From Vibrio splendidus (lineage in GTDB: Bacteria > Pseudomonadota > Gammaproteobacteria > Enterobacterales > Vibrionaceae): a stretch of 64,000 nucleotides of DNA. The notes under the pieces are model-generated. The model was not told the DNA's origin. It saw nothing but the letters and a program-made list of their open reading frames with translations, and did not search any database. Both the position numbers and the translations under genes were made by a program. The stretch is taken from the NCBI RefSeq assembly GCF_001557875.1, contig NZ_LNRF01000001.1, positions 992,001 through 1,056,000 on the forward strand. Reading direction: 5' to 3'. This document shows positions 43,173 through 52,770 of the stretch, piece after piece; positions within the stretch are counted from its first letter, which is position 1; each line of letters begins with the position of its first letter.

Positions 43173-43988
43173 ATGTTAATTGCACAGCTGACAGACCTGC
43201 ACATCAAGCAGGGGGGCAAGCCGGCCTATAAGAAAGTTGATACGTTAAAATGTTTATATGATGCTGTAAATCATATTAACGACTTAAGCCCGAGACCTGA
43301 TTGTGTCGTGGTTACTGGTGATTTAGGTGACTTTGGTTTGCTCGAAGAGTATCGACTGATTAACGAAGCTCTAGAGAAATTCGAAATGCCGTTATATGTC
43401 ATTCCTGGTAACCATGATGATAGGCATAATCTGCGTCAAGGGTTGTCGAATCTTGTTTCGTTTGATCATGATGAATATTGTAATTTTGTCGAAGATAGCC
43501 ATGACAAGGTACTTGTTGGATTAGATTCTTCAGTTCTTGGTAAACCCTATGGATATTTAACTGCGGATACTTTGGAATGGCTTAGTTTGGTCTTAAAGCA
43601 ATATCGAGATAGGCCAATAATGTTGTTCATCCATCACCCTCCGATGGCCGTAGGCTTGAATCATATGGATGTGCAGAACTTGCAGAATTCTGATGAATTT
43701 TACGAAGTCATTAAGCCTTTTAGCAATATTCTGGGTATTTGTGCTGGCCACCTACATCGACCAATTACGGCAGTTTGGAATTCAATTCCAGTTTGGGTAG
43801 GGCCTTCTCATAGTCATTCAGTCACATTAGATCTAAACCCAAAGGCAAATTCGTCTTTTTCATTAGAACCTAAAGCGATACAGCTTCTGAGAATAGCTGA
43901 GAGTTCCGTGGTTTCTCATATCAGCTATATAGAAGATAGTGATGGCCCTTATCCATTCTTTGACGAATACGGTGCTTTGATCGATTAA
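43173..43988 (+). CDS. GpdQ-like metallophosphodiesterase
   Basis: 271 residues, 4 bp after the ATPase stop, last gene of the operon. All dinuclear-metal motifs are present at the same residue numbers as in GpdQ where I can compare: D8-x-H10, GD50, GN80-H-D, HHPP at 154-157, GHLH with His193 and His195. GpdQ and relatives hydrolyse glycerophosphodiesters and other phosphodiesters in the cytosol. No signal peptide, so the substrate must be inside the cell, which fits import by the four upstream genes. It could instead be a cyclic-nucleotide phosphodiesterase (CpdA-like). Confidence 0.88.
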   Translation: MLIAQLTDLHIKQGGKPAYKKVDTLKCLYDAVNHINDLSPRPDCVVVTGDLGDFGLLEEYRLINEALEKFEMPLYVIPGNHDDRHNLRQGLSNLVSFDHDEYCNFVEDSHDKVLVGLDSSVLGKPYGYLTADTLEWLSLVLKQYRDRPIMLFIHHPPMAVGLNHMDVQNLQNSDEFYEVIKPFSNILGICAGHLHRPITAVWNSIPVWVGPSHSHSVTLDLNPKANSSFSLEPKAIQLLRIAESSVVSHISYIEDSDGPYPFFDEYGALID

Positions 43989-44022
43989 ACATTACGGTCG
44001 AAAGTTGATTTAGCGAGAACTA

Positions 44023-44062
44023 ATAACGCCATTTGTTACAAGTAACAAATGGCGTTATTTTT
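44023..44062 (+). terminator. terminator of the LacI/ABC/phosphodiesterase operon
   Basis: 17-bp perfect stem ATAACGCCATTTGTTAC and its complement (44023-44039, 44042-44058), only two unpaired bases in the repeat (the real loop is larger), followed by TTTTT. Very strong. Confidence 0.9.
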
Positions 44063-44087
44063 GGAGCTTGGAGCTTGGAGCTTGGAG
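44061..44087. repeat. 7-bp tandem repeat
   Basis: TTGGAGC repeated three times with a fourth partial copy, between the operon terminator and the next (minus-strand) gene. Probably a slippage-prone simple repeat without coding effect. Confidence 0.85.
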
Positions 44088-44142
44088 TTAGAAGATAAGT
44101 CTTGCTTGCACAGATAAACAACAGCGTTTTATTAAGTAAACG

Positions 44143-45123
44143 CTAAGAACGTTTCACCTTCTTGGACATGTAGTCGGAATCAAAAAACTCAGGCCAGTAC
44201 ATTTTCACGTAACCACCTGCAACCCAAATTACTAGGATGGTGGCGATGGTTAGCTCAAAGAACCCGAACTTGTGCAGCCAATACCATTGTGGGTATTCCG
44301 CGCCGAAAAACGTGGTTAATCGATGCATGGCAATAGCGCTGATCACGGATGGGAAGGTGACGGCAGCAATTGAAGGTTGGAACTTCAGACGCATTAGACG
44401 GATATAACACAAGTAGATTAGCAGTGTCATGGTGATAGCAATGCCAGCCAATGCGCCTGTCAGAATCGGGTCTGGGTTGTCGAAGTTAACCAAGTAAGCG
44501 GCTAAAGATAAGTTAACCGGAGCCGCCATTATAGCGAGTGTTGGTCTTGCTCTGCGAGGAAGATTACCTTCGAACACCAAGCGGTACAACACTACTGGCA
44601 GCATAAGGAAATAGATACCAATACAAGTGGCCGCAAGTGTTTCTGAAAAGACGGTGTGCCCGAACTGTGTACCTGCTAAAGAACTGCTGATCAAACCCAC
44701 TGGATACAGAAACCAACTCGGTACAATGTTCGACATTTTGAAGTTGATGATCTGAAAGCTAAAGAACAACACCATCATGGTAAAGTGCAGTAATAGCGCA
44801 CAGAACCAAACTGGGTAGGCGATGACTGGCGATATCTCGGCTAAGTAGTCGCACAGAATCAGAAGTGCCATGCTCATTGGTGCCATTAAGCTACCCACTA
44901 ATGGGTGGCGAATGTCATTAAGGAAGGTATTAAAGCTCGTTAGATAACGGAGTAAAACAGGCAGCAATAATAGCGCGCCGAATGAAGCGAGGTAGGGGCG
45001 AATGATCTCACCAATACCCGGGATATATAATGCCCAAGCTTGTCCTAACCCAATAACGCCAAGTGCTAAAGACGCCTGAGATGGCGGCACATTTTTTACT
45101 TGGGTCAATCTTCTCCAGTTCAA
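44143..45123 (-). CDS. TDT/SLAC1 (TehA-like) family membrane transporter
   Basis: 326 residues, ten predicted membrane helices (for example LASFGALLLLPVLLRYL, FTMMVLFFSFQIINF, IFLMLPVVLYRLVF-like). The start is TTG at 45123 with a proper ribosome site (GGAG seven bases before). Members of the family transport tellurite, malate or anions such as chloride/nitrate. The substrate is unknown. It precedes, on the same strand, no other gene; the ClcA gene lies upstream. Confidence 0.82.
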   Translation of the reverse strand: MNWRRLTQVKNVPPSQASLALGVIGLGQAWALYIPGIGEIIRPYLASFGALLLLPVLLRYLTSFNTFLNDIRHPLVGSLMAPMSMALLILCDYLAEISPVIAYPVWFCALLLHFTMMVLFFSFQIINFKMSNIVPSWFLYPVGLISSSLAGTQFGHTVFSETLAATCIGIYFLMLPVVLYRLVFEGNLPRRARPTLAIMAAPVNLSLAAYLVNFDNPDPILTGALAGIAITMTLLIYLCYIRLMRLKFQPSIAAVTFPSVISAIAMHRLTTFFGAEYPQWYWLHKFGFFELTIATILVIWVAGGYVKMYWPEFFDSDYMSKKVKRS

Positions 45124-45329
45124 CGACTTACTCCGACTTAGTTAATTACAGAATATTGCATTTTTTGTTTTAGTTAGAGTGTGTAGGTCACCCATCAATA
45201 GATTTTGAGGGCACTCAACTAATTTTGAGTGGATGATACCAAGTTTAACGTTTGCTTTTTTGATTTTGATACAGAATCGGGAGATTAAGCACGTTGAATG
45301 TGTGCTTTTGTTTCATGAGTCATTTGTAA

Positions 45330-46736
45330 TTAACGCACTTCCTCTTGCTGAGGGAGGTCTTGTTGTCTTAGCTTCTCATTTTTCAGCGTACGGTTGAGTA
45401 ATTGGCTGTAAATTGGCTGCCCACCAAACATTTGAGCAATGATTACAGCACCTAAGCAGGTGATGATCAACGGCAGGATGAGGTAGTAGTTATTGGTCAT
45501 TTCAATAACCAACAGAATACCAGTGATAGGTGCTCGCACGGTGGCGGCAAATAACGCGCCCATACCAGCAATCGCAAACATGCCCGGCTCAATATTCAGT
45601 TCAGGAAAGAATGCCGCAGCGATAAGCCCAAATGCATAACCAAAGAGTGTTCCTAGCGCAAGCATTGGTGCAAAGATACCGCCTGGTGCACCTGAGCCAA
45701 AACAAAGCAGGGTAGTGATCACTCGGCCTAAGAAGATTAATAGCAATACGTTGGTACTGTAGCTGCCATTAGTGATATTCGGGATGATACCAATACCACC
45801 ACCAGTTAATTCGGGTATATAGAGCAGCAACAAGCCAAAGCAACCGCCAAGTAGGGTACCTGTCATCAAGTAGCGTTTACGGTCATTCTTGTGTATCGCT
45901 ACAAACAGGTCTTGTGAAAGCGTAATCAGTTTATTGAAAATCACACCAAATAGGCCGAACAAAACACCTAACAACAAGAACAACCACAATGCATCCAGTT
46001 CAGGCGGTTGGTATTGAGGCATTGTGATAACGGCAGATTGGCCATTGATAGAACGAAACACAATGTTGGCTGAAATCGCTGAGATGATGACGGCTTTGAT
46101 CGATATGAGTGAGTAGCGAAACTGTGGTCTCATCTCTTCGACTACAAACATGATGCCAGCCAGTGGTGCGTTGAATGCGGCGGCTAACCCACCGGCAGCA
46201 CCTGACGCTAACAGCGAGTGACGAGTGTCATCATCTTTGACTCGAAAGATATCTGTGACCATACGACCAATACTGCCACCCATTTGAACTGTTGGTCCTT
46301 CACGGCCTAACACCATTCCAGAACCTAATGCGCCCATGCCGCCAAAGAATTTTACGGGTAATACTCTCCACCACCGAACAGGGCGCATGCCGTCCATCGC
46401 GCCTTCAATTTCAGGGATGCCCGAGCCAGCAGCCTCTGGAGCAAAGCGGTGTACGAGGAAATAACCGATAAAGGCAAATGCAGCACTAATAAGGAAAGCA
46501 GCAAGCCAAAGTGGTAAATGGCTACCGATTTCATCTTTCAGCCAATCGGTTCGAGTTTCTGTGATGAAATGAACCGCAACTTCGAAATAAGTGCCAACAA
46601 CGCCAGCAAGTACGCCAACAATGCAAGAAAGAAAGAGAACGGAAGCGGGGGTCTTATCTCTTGAGAGAAATTGATTAATAGCATCCCTTGGCATTTTGGC
46701 TAATAAGGATTGCTTAATTTTCTCTCTTCTGGTCAT
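45330..46736 (-). CDS. clcA: ClcA-type chloride/proton antiporter
   Basis: 468 residues. Selectivity-filter motifs [22 protein letters not shown] (gating Glu) and [11 protein letters not shown], plus the proton-pathway Glu in [12 protein letters not shown], are all conserved as in E. coli ClcA. It exchanges two chloride ions for one proton, aiding acid survival. Start ATG has AGGAG about ten bases upstream. Confidence 0.95.
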   Translation of the reverse strand: MTRREKIKQSLLAKMPRDAINQFLSRDKTPASVLFLSCIVGVLAGVVGTYFEVAVHFITETRTDWLKDEIGSHLPLWLAAFLISAAFAFIGYFLVHRFAPEAAGSGIPEIEGAMDGMRPVRWWRVLPVKFFGGMGALGSGMVLGREGPTVQMGGSIGRMVTDIFRVKDDDTRHSLLASGAAGGLAAAFNAPLAGIMFVVEEMRPQFRYSLISIKAVIISAISANIVFRSINGQSAVITMPQYQPPELDALWLFLLLGVLFGLFGVIFNKLITLSQDLFVAIHKNDRKRYLMTGTLLGGCFGLLLLYIPELTGGGIGIIPNITNGSYSTNVLLLIFLGRVITTLLCFGSGAPGGIFAPMLALGTLFGYAFGLIAAAFFPELNIEPGMFAIAGMGALFAATVRAPITGILLVIEMTNNYYLILPLIITCLGAVIIAQMFGGQPIYSQLLNRTLKNEKLRQQDLPQQEEVR

Positions 46737-47277
46737 TGAGATAAGGCTCCTGAATGGGTTAAGGTGGGGTTGTCATAAATTATACGCGTCCTCTGCATAT
46801 CCTATAGCAACAAAGATGAAAAGTTGAATTTCATTTATGGAATGTACGTGTTACATAAATGGAATCTATGGGCAATTGTGGAATCGCCGTCACAATTTTG
46901 ATCGATTCTCTGGTGGTGGCTTGAATATCCCCAAAAATGAACCATAGTTAAATCGTAAAGCAACATAACGAACCGCAAGGAGAAGTGAGGTTTTACACAC
47001 AATTTGGATGGATTCAGAAACAAAGTTTTAGTTCCTCGTTAAATGTTCAGGTCGATATTTAAGGCTTCCTGATTCGCGAACTCACGATTGAGTAACGAGG
47101 GTGAGGCGTACTGAGTAAGTACGCCTTTAGTCCGTCTGGAGCATTCATTTTTCATCGTTACCCCCTTTCTAGTGACACTCATACAACTTCTGGCTTAAAT
47201 CATTCTCCGTATAAACAAGCGATTGGGGTCAATTTCTCCGTGATTGTGTATATACTCCTTAAAAAAGGAGAACTGAT
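46737..47277. other. intergenic region between clcA and the G3E GTPase gene
   Basis: 541 bp without a supported gene. A 9-bp hairpin AGGCGTACT / AGTACGCCT (47104-47112, 47118-47126; loop GAGTA) ends in TTTAG and could terminate a short transcript. A further hairpin at 47255-47270 covers the ribosome site of the downstream gene. Confidence 0.55.
47255..47270 (+). promoter_or_regulatory. hairpin sequestering the ribosome binding site
   Basis: CTCCTT-AAAA-AAGGAG: a six-pair stem in which the Shine-Dalgarno sequence AAGGAG is fully paired, 7 bp before the ATG at 47278. It could limit translation until opened by temperature, a protein or a ligand. Confidence 0.6.
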
Positions 47278-48261
47278 ATGACCAAAAAAGTTCCTACAAA
47301 CATCATTACGGGTTTCTTGGGTGTTGGTAAAACGACAGCCATCTTGAACCTGCTAAAAAACAAACCTGAAAATGAAAACTGGGCTGTTCTGGTTAATGAG
47401 TTCGGGGAAATCGGCATTGACGGCGCATTGATGACAGACCAAGGTGCTTTGATTAAAGAAGTTCCGGGTGGCTGCATGTGTTGTACTGCGGGTGTGCCTA
47501 TGTCGGTAGGTATTAATGCCTTACTTCGCCAAAAGCCAGATCGTTTATTGATTGAGCCAACAGGTCTTGGTCACCCTAAACAAGTGATTGCAACACTGAC
47601 TTCTGAGCAGTACACGCCGTATGTTGATCTAAAAGCGACACTAGGTTTGGTTGACCCACGCAATTTATCCAATGAAAAATACACGTCTAATCAGAATTTC
47701 AATGATCAACTAGACAGTGCAGATGTGATTCTTGGTACTAAGGTTGACCTTGTTCATTCTGAAGATATCGATGTGTTTAATGATTGGGTGACGGATCAAA
47801 CGCCAGCCAAAGTGTTCCATAAGCTAATTCATGATGGTGAAGTGCCATTAGAAGTGTTGGACATTGAAAGAGTATACGGCAGTGCTTCATCTCATATTGA
47901 AGCTCACCACCACGATCACGCTGAACAAGAGCCTCAATTCCAACTTCCTCCCGGTGAAGCCTTTATCCGAAAAGAGAATAAAGGTCAGGGCTACTTTAGT
48001 TGCGGTTGGCTGTTTGGCGCAGAACATAAATTTGACTTCGATGCGCTATTCTCAATGTTGTCGGATCTAACGGCTGAACGTGTAAAAGCCGTGGTGAATA
48101 CCGACCAAGGTTGCTACGCATTTAATGTGGCGAATCAAGTTGTGTCTGTGAACGAAATTTCGCTTGATGGTTTTGAATCTCGACTGGAAGTGATCGACTC
48201 GCAGCTCATGCCATGGGGCGATCTCGAGCAGATTCTTCTCAAGCTGTCTGGTATCAAATAG
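47278..48261 (+). CDS. G3E family GTPase (CobW/YjiA/ZNG-like metal chaperone)
   Basis: 327 residues. Walker A GFLGVGKTT, the family CxCC motif in GGCMCCTAG, the guanine-specificity motif region (GTKVDL), and a histidine-rich loop HIEAHHHDHAEQE that may bind metal. CobW C-terminal domain from about 230. These GTPases deliver zinc, nickel or cobalt to target proteins. No partner gene lies next to it, so the metal is not evident. Confidence 0.88.
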   Translation: MTKKVPTNIITGFLGVGKTTAILNLLKNKPENENWAVLVNEFGEIGIDGALMTDQGALIKEVPGGCMCCTAGVPMSVGINALLRQKPDRLLIEPTGLGHPKQVIATLTSEQYTPYVDLKATLGLVDPRNLSNEKYTSNQNFNDQLDSADVILGTKVDLVHSEDIDVFNDWVTDQTPAKVFHKLIHDGEVPLEVLDIERVYGSASSHIEAHHHDHAEQEPQFQLPPGEAFIRKENKGQGYFSCGWLFGAEHKFDFDALFSMLSDLTAERVKAVVNTDQGCYAFNVANQVVSVNEISLDGFESRLEVIDSQLMPWGDLEQILLKLSGIK

Positions 48262-48443
48262 CGCTATTTTTGCTGTTTGAACTAAGGATCTCGGTGTTTA
48301 CTTCGTTTAAGGAGGGGTAAACACCAGATTAAATGAGAAAGTTTGCGTTATATCACGATAAATGTGAGATAAATCACTCTAATTACTTTATAGTGCTCGG
48401 CTGAAATAAGAATGTAGGCTGTCTGCTTAAGGAACCCGTAACA

Positions 48444-49730
48444 ATGTCATTTTCCTCTCAAGGTTTTGCTCCTGAATTAGTCAAAGCGTTGACTGAGTGT
48501 GGTTATGAAAAACTCACTCCAATTCAACAAAAAGCGATTCCAATGGCTCGTAAAGGCCATGATATTTTTGCTACTGCTCAAACCGGTACGGGTAAAACAG
48601 CGGCATTTTCATTGCCTGTTATCCAACACCTTTTGAACAGCGGTAAAAAGGCGTCTAGAGGAACGGCTCGCGGCCTTATTCTTGCTCCAACTCGAGAGCT
48701 TGCTGCGCAGATCGCTCAAAACATTAAAGACTATGTTAAATACACGGATCTAAGCGTTTCTGCGGTTTACGGTGGTAACAAGATGTCTTCACAAGTTCGT
48801 CAATTAGAACTGGGTGTTGATATTTTGGTTGCGACTCCAGGCCGTTTAGAAGAGCACTTAGAAGCGGGTAACGTGTCTATCGCAAACCTAGAATTTCTAG
48901 TATTTGATGAAGCTGACCGTATCCTTGATATGGGCTTTATCAATGCAGTTCGCAAGATCATGTTGGATGTAGAAACATCACCGCAAATCATGATGTTCTC
49001 TGCGACAACATCGACTCAGTTAAACCAACTGTCTGTTGATATTCTGCGTAAACCAAAACGTATCAGTGTTGAGCGCGAAAACTCAACGGCTGCTACTGTC
49101 GGTCACGTGGTTTACCCAGTCGATCAAGAACGTAAAACTGAACTGCTTTCTGAGCTTATTGGCCGTAAAAACTGGCGCCAAGTGCTTGTGTTCGTGAACT
49201 ACAAAGAAACAGCGAACGATGTGGTTAAAGAGCTTAAGCTAGACGGCATTAAAGCAGTACTGTGCCACGGTGATAAAGCGCAAAGTGCTCGTCGTCGTGC
49301 GTTGGATGACTTCAAAGAAGGCAGAGCTCGTGTAATGGTAGCAACAGACGTTGCGGCTCGTGGTCTTGATATCGAAGACTTACCACATGTAATTAACTAC
49401 GACATGCCTTTCCTAGCGGAAGATTACGTTCACCGTATTGGCCGTACAGGTCGTGCTGGTAAACAAGGTCACGCAATCTCTTTCGTTAATCGCGAAGAAG
49501 AGCTGACTGTTGTTCAAGTTGAAAAATTGATTCAACAGCGTATTCGCCGTGTTGAACAACCGGGTTATGAACCGAAGAAACGTGATGCTTACATCGAGAA
49601 GCTGAACACTAAATCGGCTTACAAAAACCGCCAGGGTCGTAAGAACAACGCGAACGAAGAGCCACAAGATCAAGCAAGCGCTGAACGTCGTTTGACTATG
49701 ATGAAGCGAATTAAAAACCGTCGTAAGTAA
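48444..49730 (+). CDS. rhlE: DEAD-box ATP-dependent RNA helicase (RhlE-like)
   Basis: 428 residues. Q motif GYEKLTPIQQKAIP, motif I AQTGTGKT, Ia PTRELA, Ib TPGR, motif II DEAD (VFDEADRILDMGF), III SAT, and VI HRIGRTGRAG. A basic C-terminal tail (KTSAYKNRQGRKNN-like) follows. It unwinds short RNA duplexes in RNA decay or ribosome assembly. The start has TTAAGGAACC upstream. Confidence 0.94.
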   Translation: MSFSSQGFAPELVKALTECGYEKLTPIQQKAIPMARKGHDIFATAQTGTGKTAAFSLPVIQHLLNSGKKASRGTARGLILAPTRELAAQIAQNIKDYVKYTDLSVSAVYGGNKMSSQVRQLELGVDILVATPGRLEEHLEAGNVSIANLEFLVFDEADRILDMGFINAVRKIMLDVETSPQIMMFSATTSTQLNQLSVDILRKPKRISVERENSTAATVGHVVYPVDQERKTELLSELIGRKNWRQVLVFVNYKETANDVVKELKLDGIKAVLCHGDKAQSARRRALDDFKEGRARVMVATDVAARGLDIEDLPHVINYDMPFLAEDYVHRIGRTGRAGKQGHAISFVNREEELTVVQVEKLIQQRIRRVEQPGYEPKKRDAYIEKLNTKSAYKNRQGRKNNANEEPQDQASAERRLTMMKRIKNRRK

Positions 49731-49749
49731 AATTACGGTTGGTACTGAA

Positions 49750-49777
49750 AAAGAGCCACTGTATTGTGGCTCTTTTT
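49750..49777 (+). terminator. terminator of the helicase gene
   Basis: 10-bp stem AAAGAGCCAC / GTGGCTCTTT (49750-49759, 49766-49775), 6-nt loop, T-run. Confidence 0.9.
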
Positions 49778-49866
49778 CGTTGTGTCGCTAAATATAAGGT
49801 CGCTCCTTACAAAGACAACTCAACAAGCTGAATACTCAAATAACAATAAGTCGATAAGGTAATAAT

Positions 49867-50487
49867 ATGGATAGCGCGCTACTTTGGGCTTTTATTCCCA
49901 CGTTTTTCTTTGTTTCAATCACGCCCGGTATGTGTATGACTTTGGCGTTGACGCTAGGAATGAGTGTTGGATACAAGCGTACATTATGGATGATGATCGG
50001 TGAACTGGCTGGTGTCGCTGTGGTTTCTATTGCCGCGGTATTGGGTATCGCATCTATCATGCTGAACTACCCATGGCTGTTTACAGGCTTCAAGTTTGTG
50101 GGCGCAGGGTACTTGTTCTACTTGGGTGTACAGATGTGGCGTTCAAGAGGAAAACTGGCGATCAGTACTGATAATCAAACAACCAAAGTCAGCAATGATT
50201 GGGACTTGGTGGTTCAAGGCTTTGTTACTGCGATTGCAAACCCGAAAGGCTGGGCGTTTATGATTTCTCTGCTGCCTCCTTTTATCAACAGCAGTAAAGA
50301 TTTAGCGCCTCAGTTGATGATTCTGGTTTCTATTATCTTAGCTTCTGAATTTGTTTGCATGACTCTGTACGCGACAGGTGGAAAGAGCTTAAAACATATG
50401 CTGGGCAAAGCCGATAACGTTAAGTTGATGAACCGTATTGCAGGTACGTTGATGATGGGCGTTGGTGTTTGGTTGTTCGTGAGTTAA
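49867..50487 (+). CDS. LysE family amino acid exporter
   Basis: 206 residues, six membrane segments. N-terminal signature PTFFFVSITPGMCMTLALTLGMSVGYKRTLWMM (TPGP-like motif, then G-x-x-x-G), later GFVTAIANPKGWAFMISLLPPFI. Exporter of an amino acid or similar compound; distinct in sequence from the copy at 1048-1659. Shares its terminator with the converging PhoX-family gene. Confidence 0.9.
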   Translation: MDSALLWAFIPTFFFVSITPGMCMTLALTLGMSVGYKRTLWMMIGELAGVAVVSIAAVLGIASIMLNYPWLFTGFKFVGAGYLFYLGVQMWRSRGKLAISTDNQTTKVSNDWDLVVQGFVTAIANPKGWAFMISLLPPFINSSKDLAPQLMILVSIILASEFVCMTLYATGGKSLKHMLGKADNVKLMNRIAGTLMMGVGVWLFVS

Positions 50488-50508
50488 CTGTGATTAACGA
50501 TAACGGGT

Positions 50509-50605
50509 ATAGAGATCCCCGACTCAGTCGTTCCTCCTTCTCGAGGATGACGAGAGCTTGGGATAACGAGCTCTTGGTATGACGATGAGCTTGAAGGCTC
50601 GGATT
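50509..50605. repeat. candidate intergenic repeat element
   Basis: A stretch with several self-complementary GA/TC pieces (CTCGAGGATGACGAGAGC, GATAACGAGCTCTTGG) that resembles short dispersed intergenic repeats of Vibrio genomes. No second copy is in this window, so the call is only a suggestion. Confidence 0.35.
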
Positions 50606-50635
50606 CTTACTTAAACCGAAGAATGCATAGAATAT

Positions 50636-50674
50636 AAAAAGAGCGATAGGGCATTTGGCCTTATCGCTCTTTTT
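50636..50674. terminator. bidirectional terminator
   Basis: Stem AAAAAGAGCGATA / TATCGCTCTTTTT (50637-50649 with inner pairs GG/CC, ending near 50674). A-run and T-run on both sides, so it ends the LysE gene and the converging PhoX-family gene. Confidence 0.9.
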
Positions 50675-50742
50675 GATTTTACTTAGCTAGCGAACAGAAA
50701 CTAGATAACAGTAAGATTGCTGATCTTAGCTATATTTGTGTA

Positions 50743-52770
50743 TTAAACTGCGATTTCACCGCCGTCTTCACGACGAATCACGACCGTAGATGCTCTTGGG
50801 CGAACGTTGCCCTGAGTCTGAGCCGTTGCATCTTCAGACGATGGCCAGTTTGCTGGGTGTTGAATGTTCACGAACAGTGATTTGAAATCAGGACTAATGG
50901 TAAAGCCAGTTACTTCACACCCGTTTGGACCAACAAAGAAGCGTTTAAGCTGTGCTTGGTTATTTGCATCAATCACCGCGCTGTTGCCGTTGTCATCCGT
51001 TAACTGAGATGGAACTACTGCCAGCATTTGGTCATTGGTGTAGCCAGTTACTTCGTCTGCGCCGTTATCCGTCTGAATCCACAAGATACCACGAGCATCA
51101 AACGCTAAGCCGTCAGGGCTCGCGAATTGGTTCATGTCTGTTAGTCCTGAGCGGTTGATAGATTTATCTTCCACTGCTGGAGAGCCAAATACGAAGATAT
51201 CCCAATCGAACTCGCCTGCTGTTTTGCCTTCATCCCAACGGATAACATGACCGAACTTGTTGTCTACGCGAGGATTCGCAGAGTTCGCTTCTTTACGCTT
51301 GTTGTTATTAGTTAGCGTTAGGTAAGCCGTACCTGTCATTGGGTCAACAGAGCACCATTCAGGGCGATCCATTGGCGTTGCGCCTACAAGGTCGGCTGCA
51401 CCTGCGGTATTAACGATAAGTGCTGCTTGAGAGTCAAACGTATCACCTAGCTTGCCACCGTTTGTGGTTTTGCTGCTCAGTGTTAATGGTAACCATGTAC
51501 CTGAACCGTCATCATTGAACTTAGCTACATACAGCGTGCCTTTGTCCATGTACTTGTCACCCGCACTTAGGCGATTGCTTGGATCTGCGTCACGTGGGTC
51601 CCATTTCTCTTCAGAAACGAATTTGTACAGGTATTCAAAGCGAGAATCGTGACCAGAGTAGAATACGATTGGCTCGCCTTCGGTCAACTTACCAAAAGTA
51701 CAGCCTTCATGGCGGAAACAACCCAATGCAGAGCGTTTCTTGGCGCGAGAGTTTGCTGTGTATGGGTCGATTTCAACAATGTAGCCGTGACCATGTGCTT
51801 CGTTACGATAATCGTCCATCGCTGACTCACCTGTTGGTGTTACGTCAAAGCGTGCAAATTCGTCTAAGCGTTCTTGTTTGTTACCTGAAAGCGTGTCCCA
51901 ACCGTAACGTGTTTTATCTGTCGCGATACCGATACGCTCTTGAGCTGGTGTAGTTGTACCTTTATTGACGAAGTAACCCGGCCAGTTCTCTTCACAAGTT
52001 AGGTAAGTGCCCCAAGGTGTGTAGCCGTTGCCGCAGTTATTTAATGTGCCACGAGCTTGGCTGCCGTCTTGCGAGAATTTGGTTTTGGTAAATTCACTGT
52101 GAGCGACAGGGCCAGACAGATCCATTACTGTCGCGCCCGTGTAGCGGCGGTTCAGAGGATCGTTATCGACCATCACCCATTGGTTGCCATCAAGTTTTAC
52201 ACGAACCACACTGACGCCGTGAGCGTTGATCTCTTTGCGAACTTCATCAATGCTAGGGCGGTTGCCTTCATCGTATGTAGGGCCATTAGCGTGGAGTGCT
52301 TTTTGGTCGATGTATTCGTGGTTGATCACCAACAAGCCGTCATTGCTGTTGCCATCAAGCGGGAAGAAGTGCATACCGTCGTGGTGCATGCCCAGTGAGT
52401 TTGCTTGATCTTGTGCGTTGTTGGTGCCGTCTTTTAACCAAGCCTTGCCTTGCTTGTTAAGTGGCGTACCCCAAGGAACCAATACTTGTGCGGTGTAGCC
52501 TTTTGGCACAACGACACTGTCTGTCAATGAGCCTTTAACCGATTCGAATGCAAGTGTTGCGGTGCTTTTCTGTGCGCCTGTTGCTTGCATTGTCGAAGCG
52601 TTAGCTGTGCTGTGGCCCGCTAAACCAAACGCGCCAAACGCCGTCATTGCACTGATGCCAAGACCGCCTTTCAATACATTTCTTCTTGAAAGTTTTGCAT
52701 CTAGAACTTCTTCGAAGGGCTTGTTATTACTCTTGTTAAAACGAGTGCTATCAAATGTTTCCTTGCTCAT
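50743..52770 (-). CDS. PhoX family phosphatase, Tat-exported
   Basis: 675 residues. A long leader with twin-arginine motif S28-R-R-N-V-L-K, hydrophobic stretch to about residue 58 (ANA cleavage). Body matches PF05787: GTYLTCEENWPGYFV, DDYRNEAHGHGYIVEIDPY, GCFRHEGCTFG, GATPMDRPEWCSVDP, FASPDGLAFDARGILWIQTD. PhoX enzymes are calcium/iron alkaline phosphatases of the periplasm. Calcium-and-iron ligands seem present but I cannot verify each. A pho-box-like sequence upstream is too weak to call. Confidence 0.9.
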   Translation of the reverse strand: MSKETFDSTRFNKSNNKPFEEVLDAKLSRRNVLKGGLGISAMTAFGAFGLAGHSTANASTMQATGAQKSTATLAFESVKGSLTDSVVVPKGYTAQVLVPWGTPLNKQGKAWLKDGTNNAQDQANSLGMHHDGMHFFPLDGNSNDGLLVINHEYIDQKALHANGPTYDEGNRPSIDEVRKEINAHGVSVVRVKLDGNQWVMVDNDPLNRRYTGATVMDLSGPVAHSEFTKTKFSQDGSQARGTLNNCGNGYTPWGTYLTCEENWPGYFVNKGTTTPAQERIGIATDKTRYGWDTLSGNKQERLDEFARFDVTPTGESAMDDYRNEAHGHGYIVEIDPYTANSRAKKRSALGCFRHEGCTFGKLTEGEPIVFYSGHDSRFEYLYKFVSEEKWDPRDADPSNRLSAGDKYMDKGTLYVAKFNDDGSGTWLPLTLSSKTTNGGKLGDTFDSQAALIVNTAGAADLVGATPMDRPEWCSVDPMTGTAYLTLTNNNKRKEANSANPRVDNKFGHVIRWDEGKTAGEFDWDIFVFGSPAVEDKSINRSGLTDMNQFASPDGLAFDARGILWIQTDNGADEVTGYTNDQMLAVVPSQLTDDNGNSAVIDANNQAQLKRFFVGPNGCEVTGFTISPDFKSLFVNIQHPANWPSSEDATAQTQGNVRPRASTVVIRREDGGEIAV

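Noticed and set aside
46835..47023. 62-codon frame on the minus strand in the clcA gap
   Set aside because: No ribosome site, composition unlike a protein, no recognisable motif.
50509..50605. Mobile element or MITE at the GA/TC-rich stretch
   Set aside because: No terminal inverted repeats, no target duplication and no second copy in the window; kept only as a weak repeat candidate.
51452..52398. Plus-strand frames inside the PhoX-family gene
   Set aside because: Antisense shadows; no ribosome sites.
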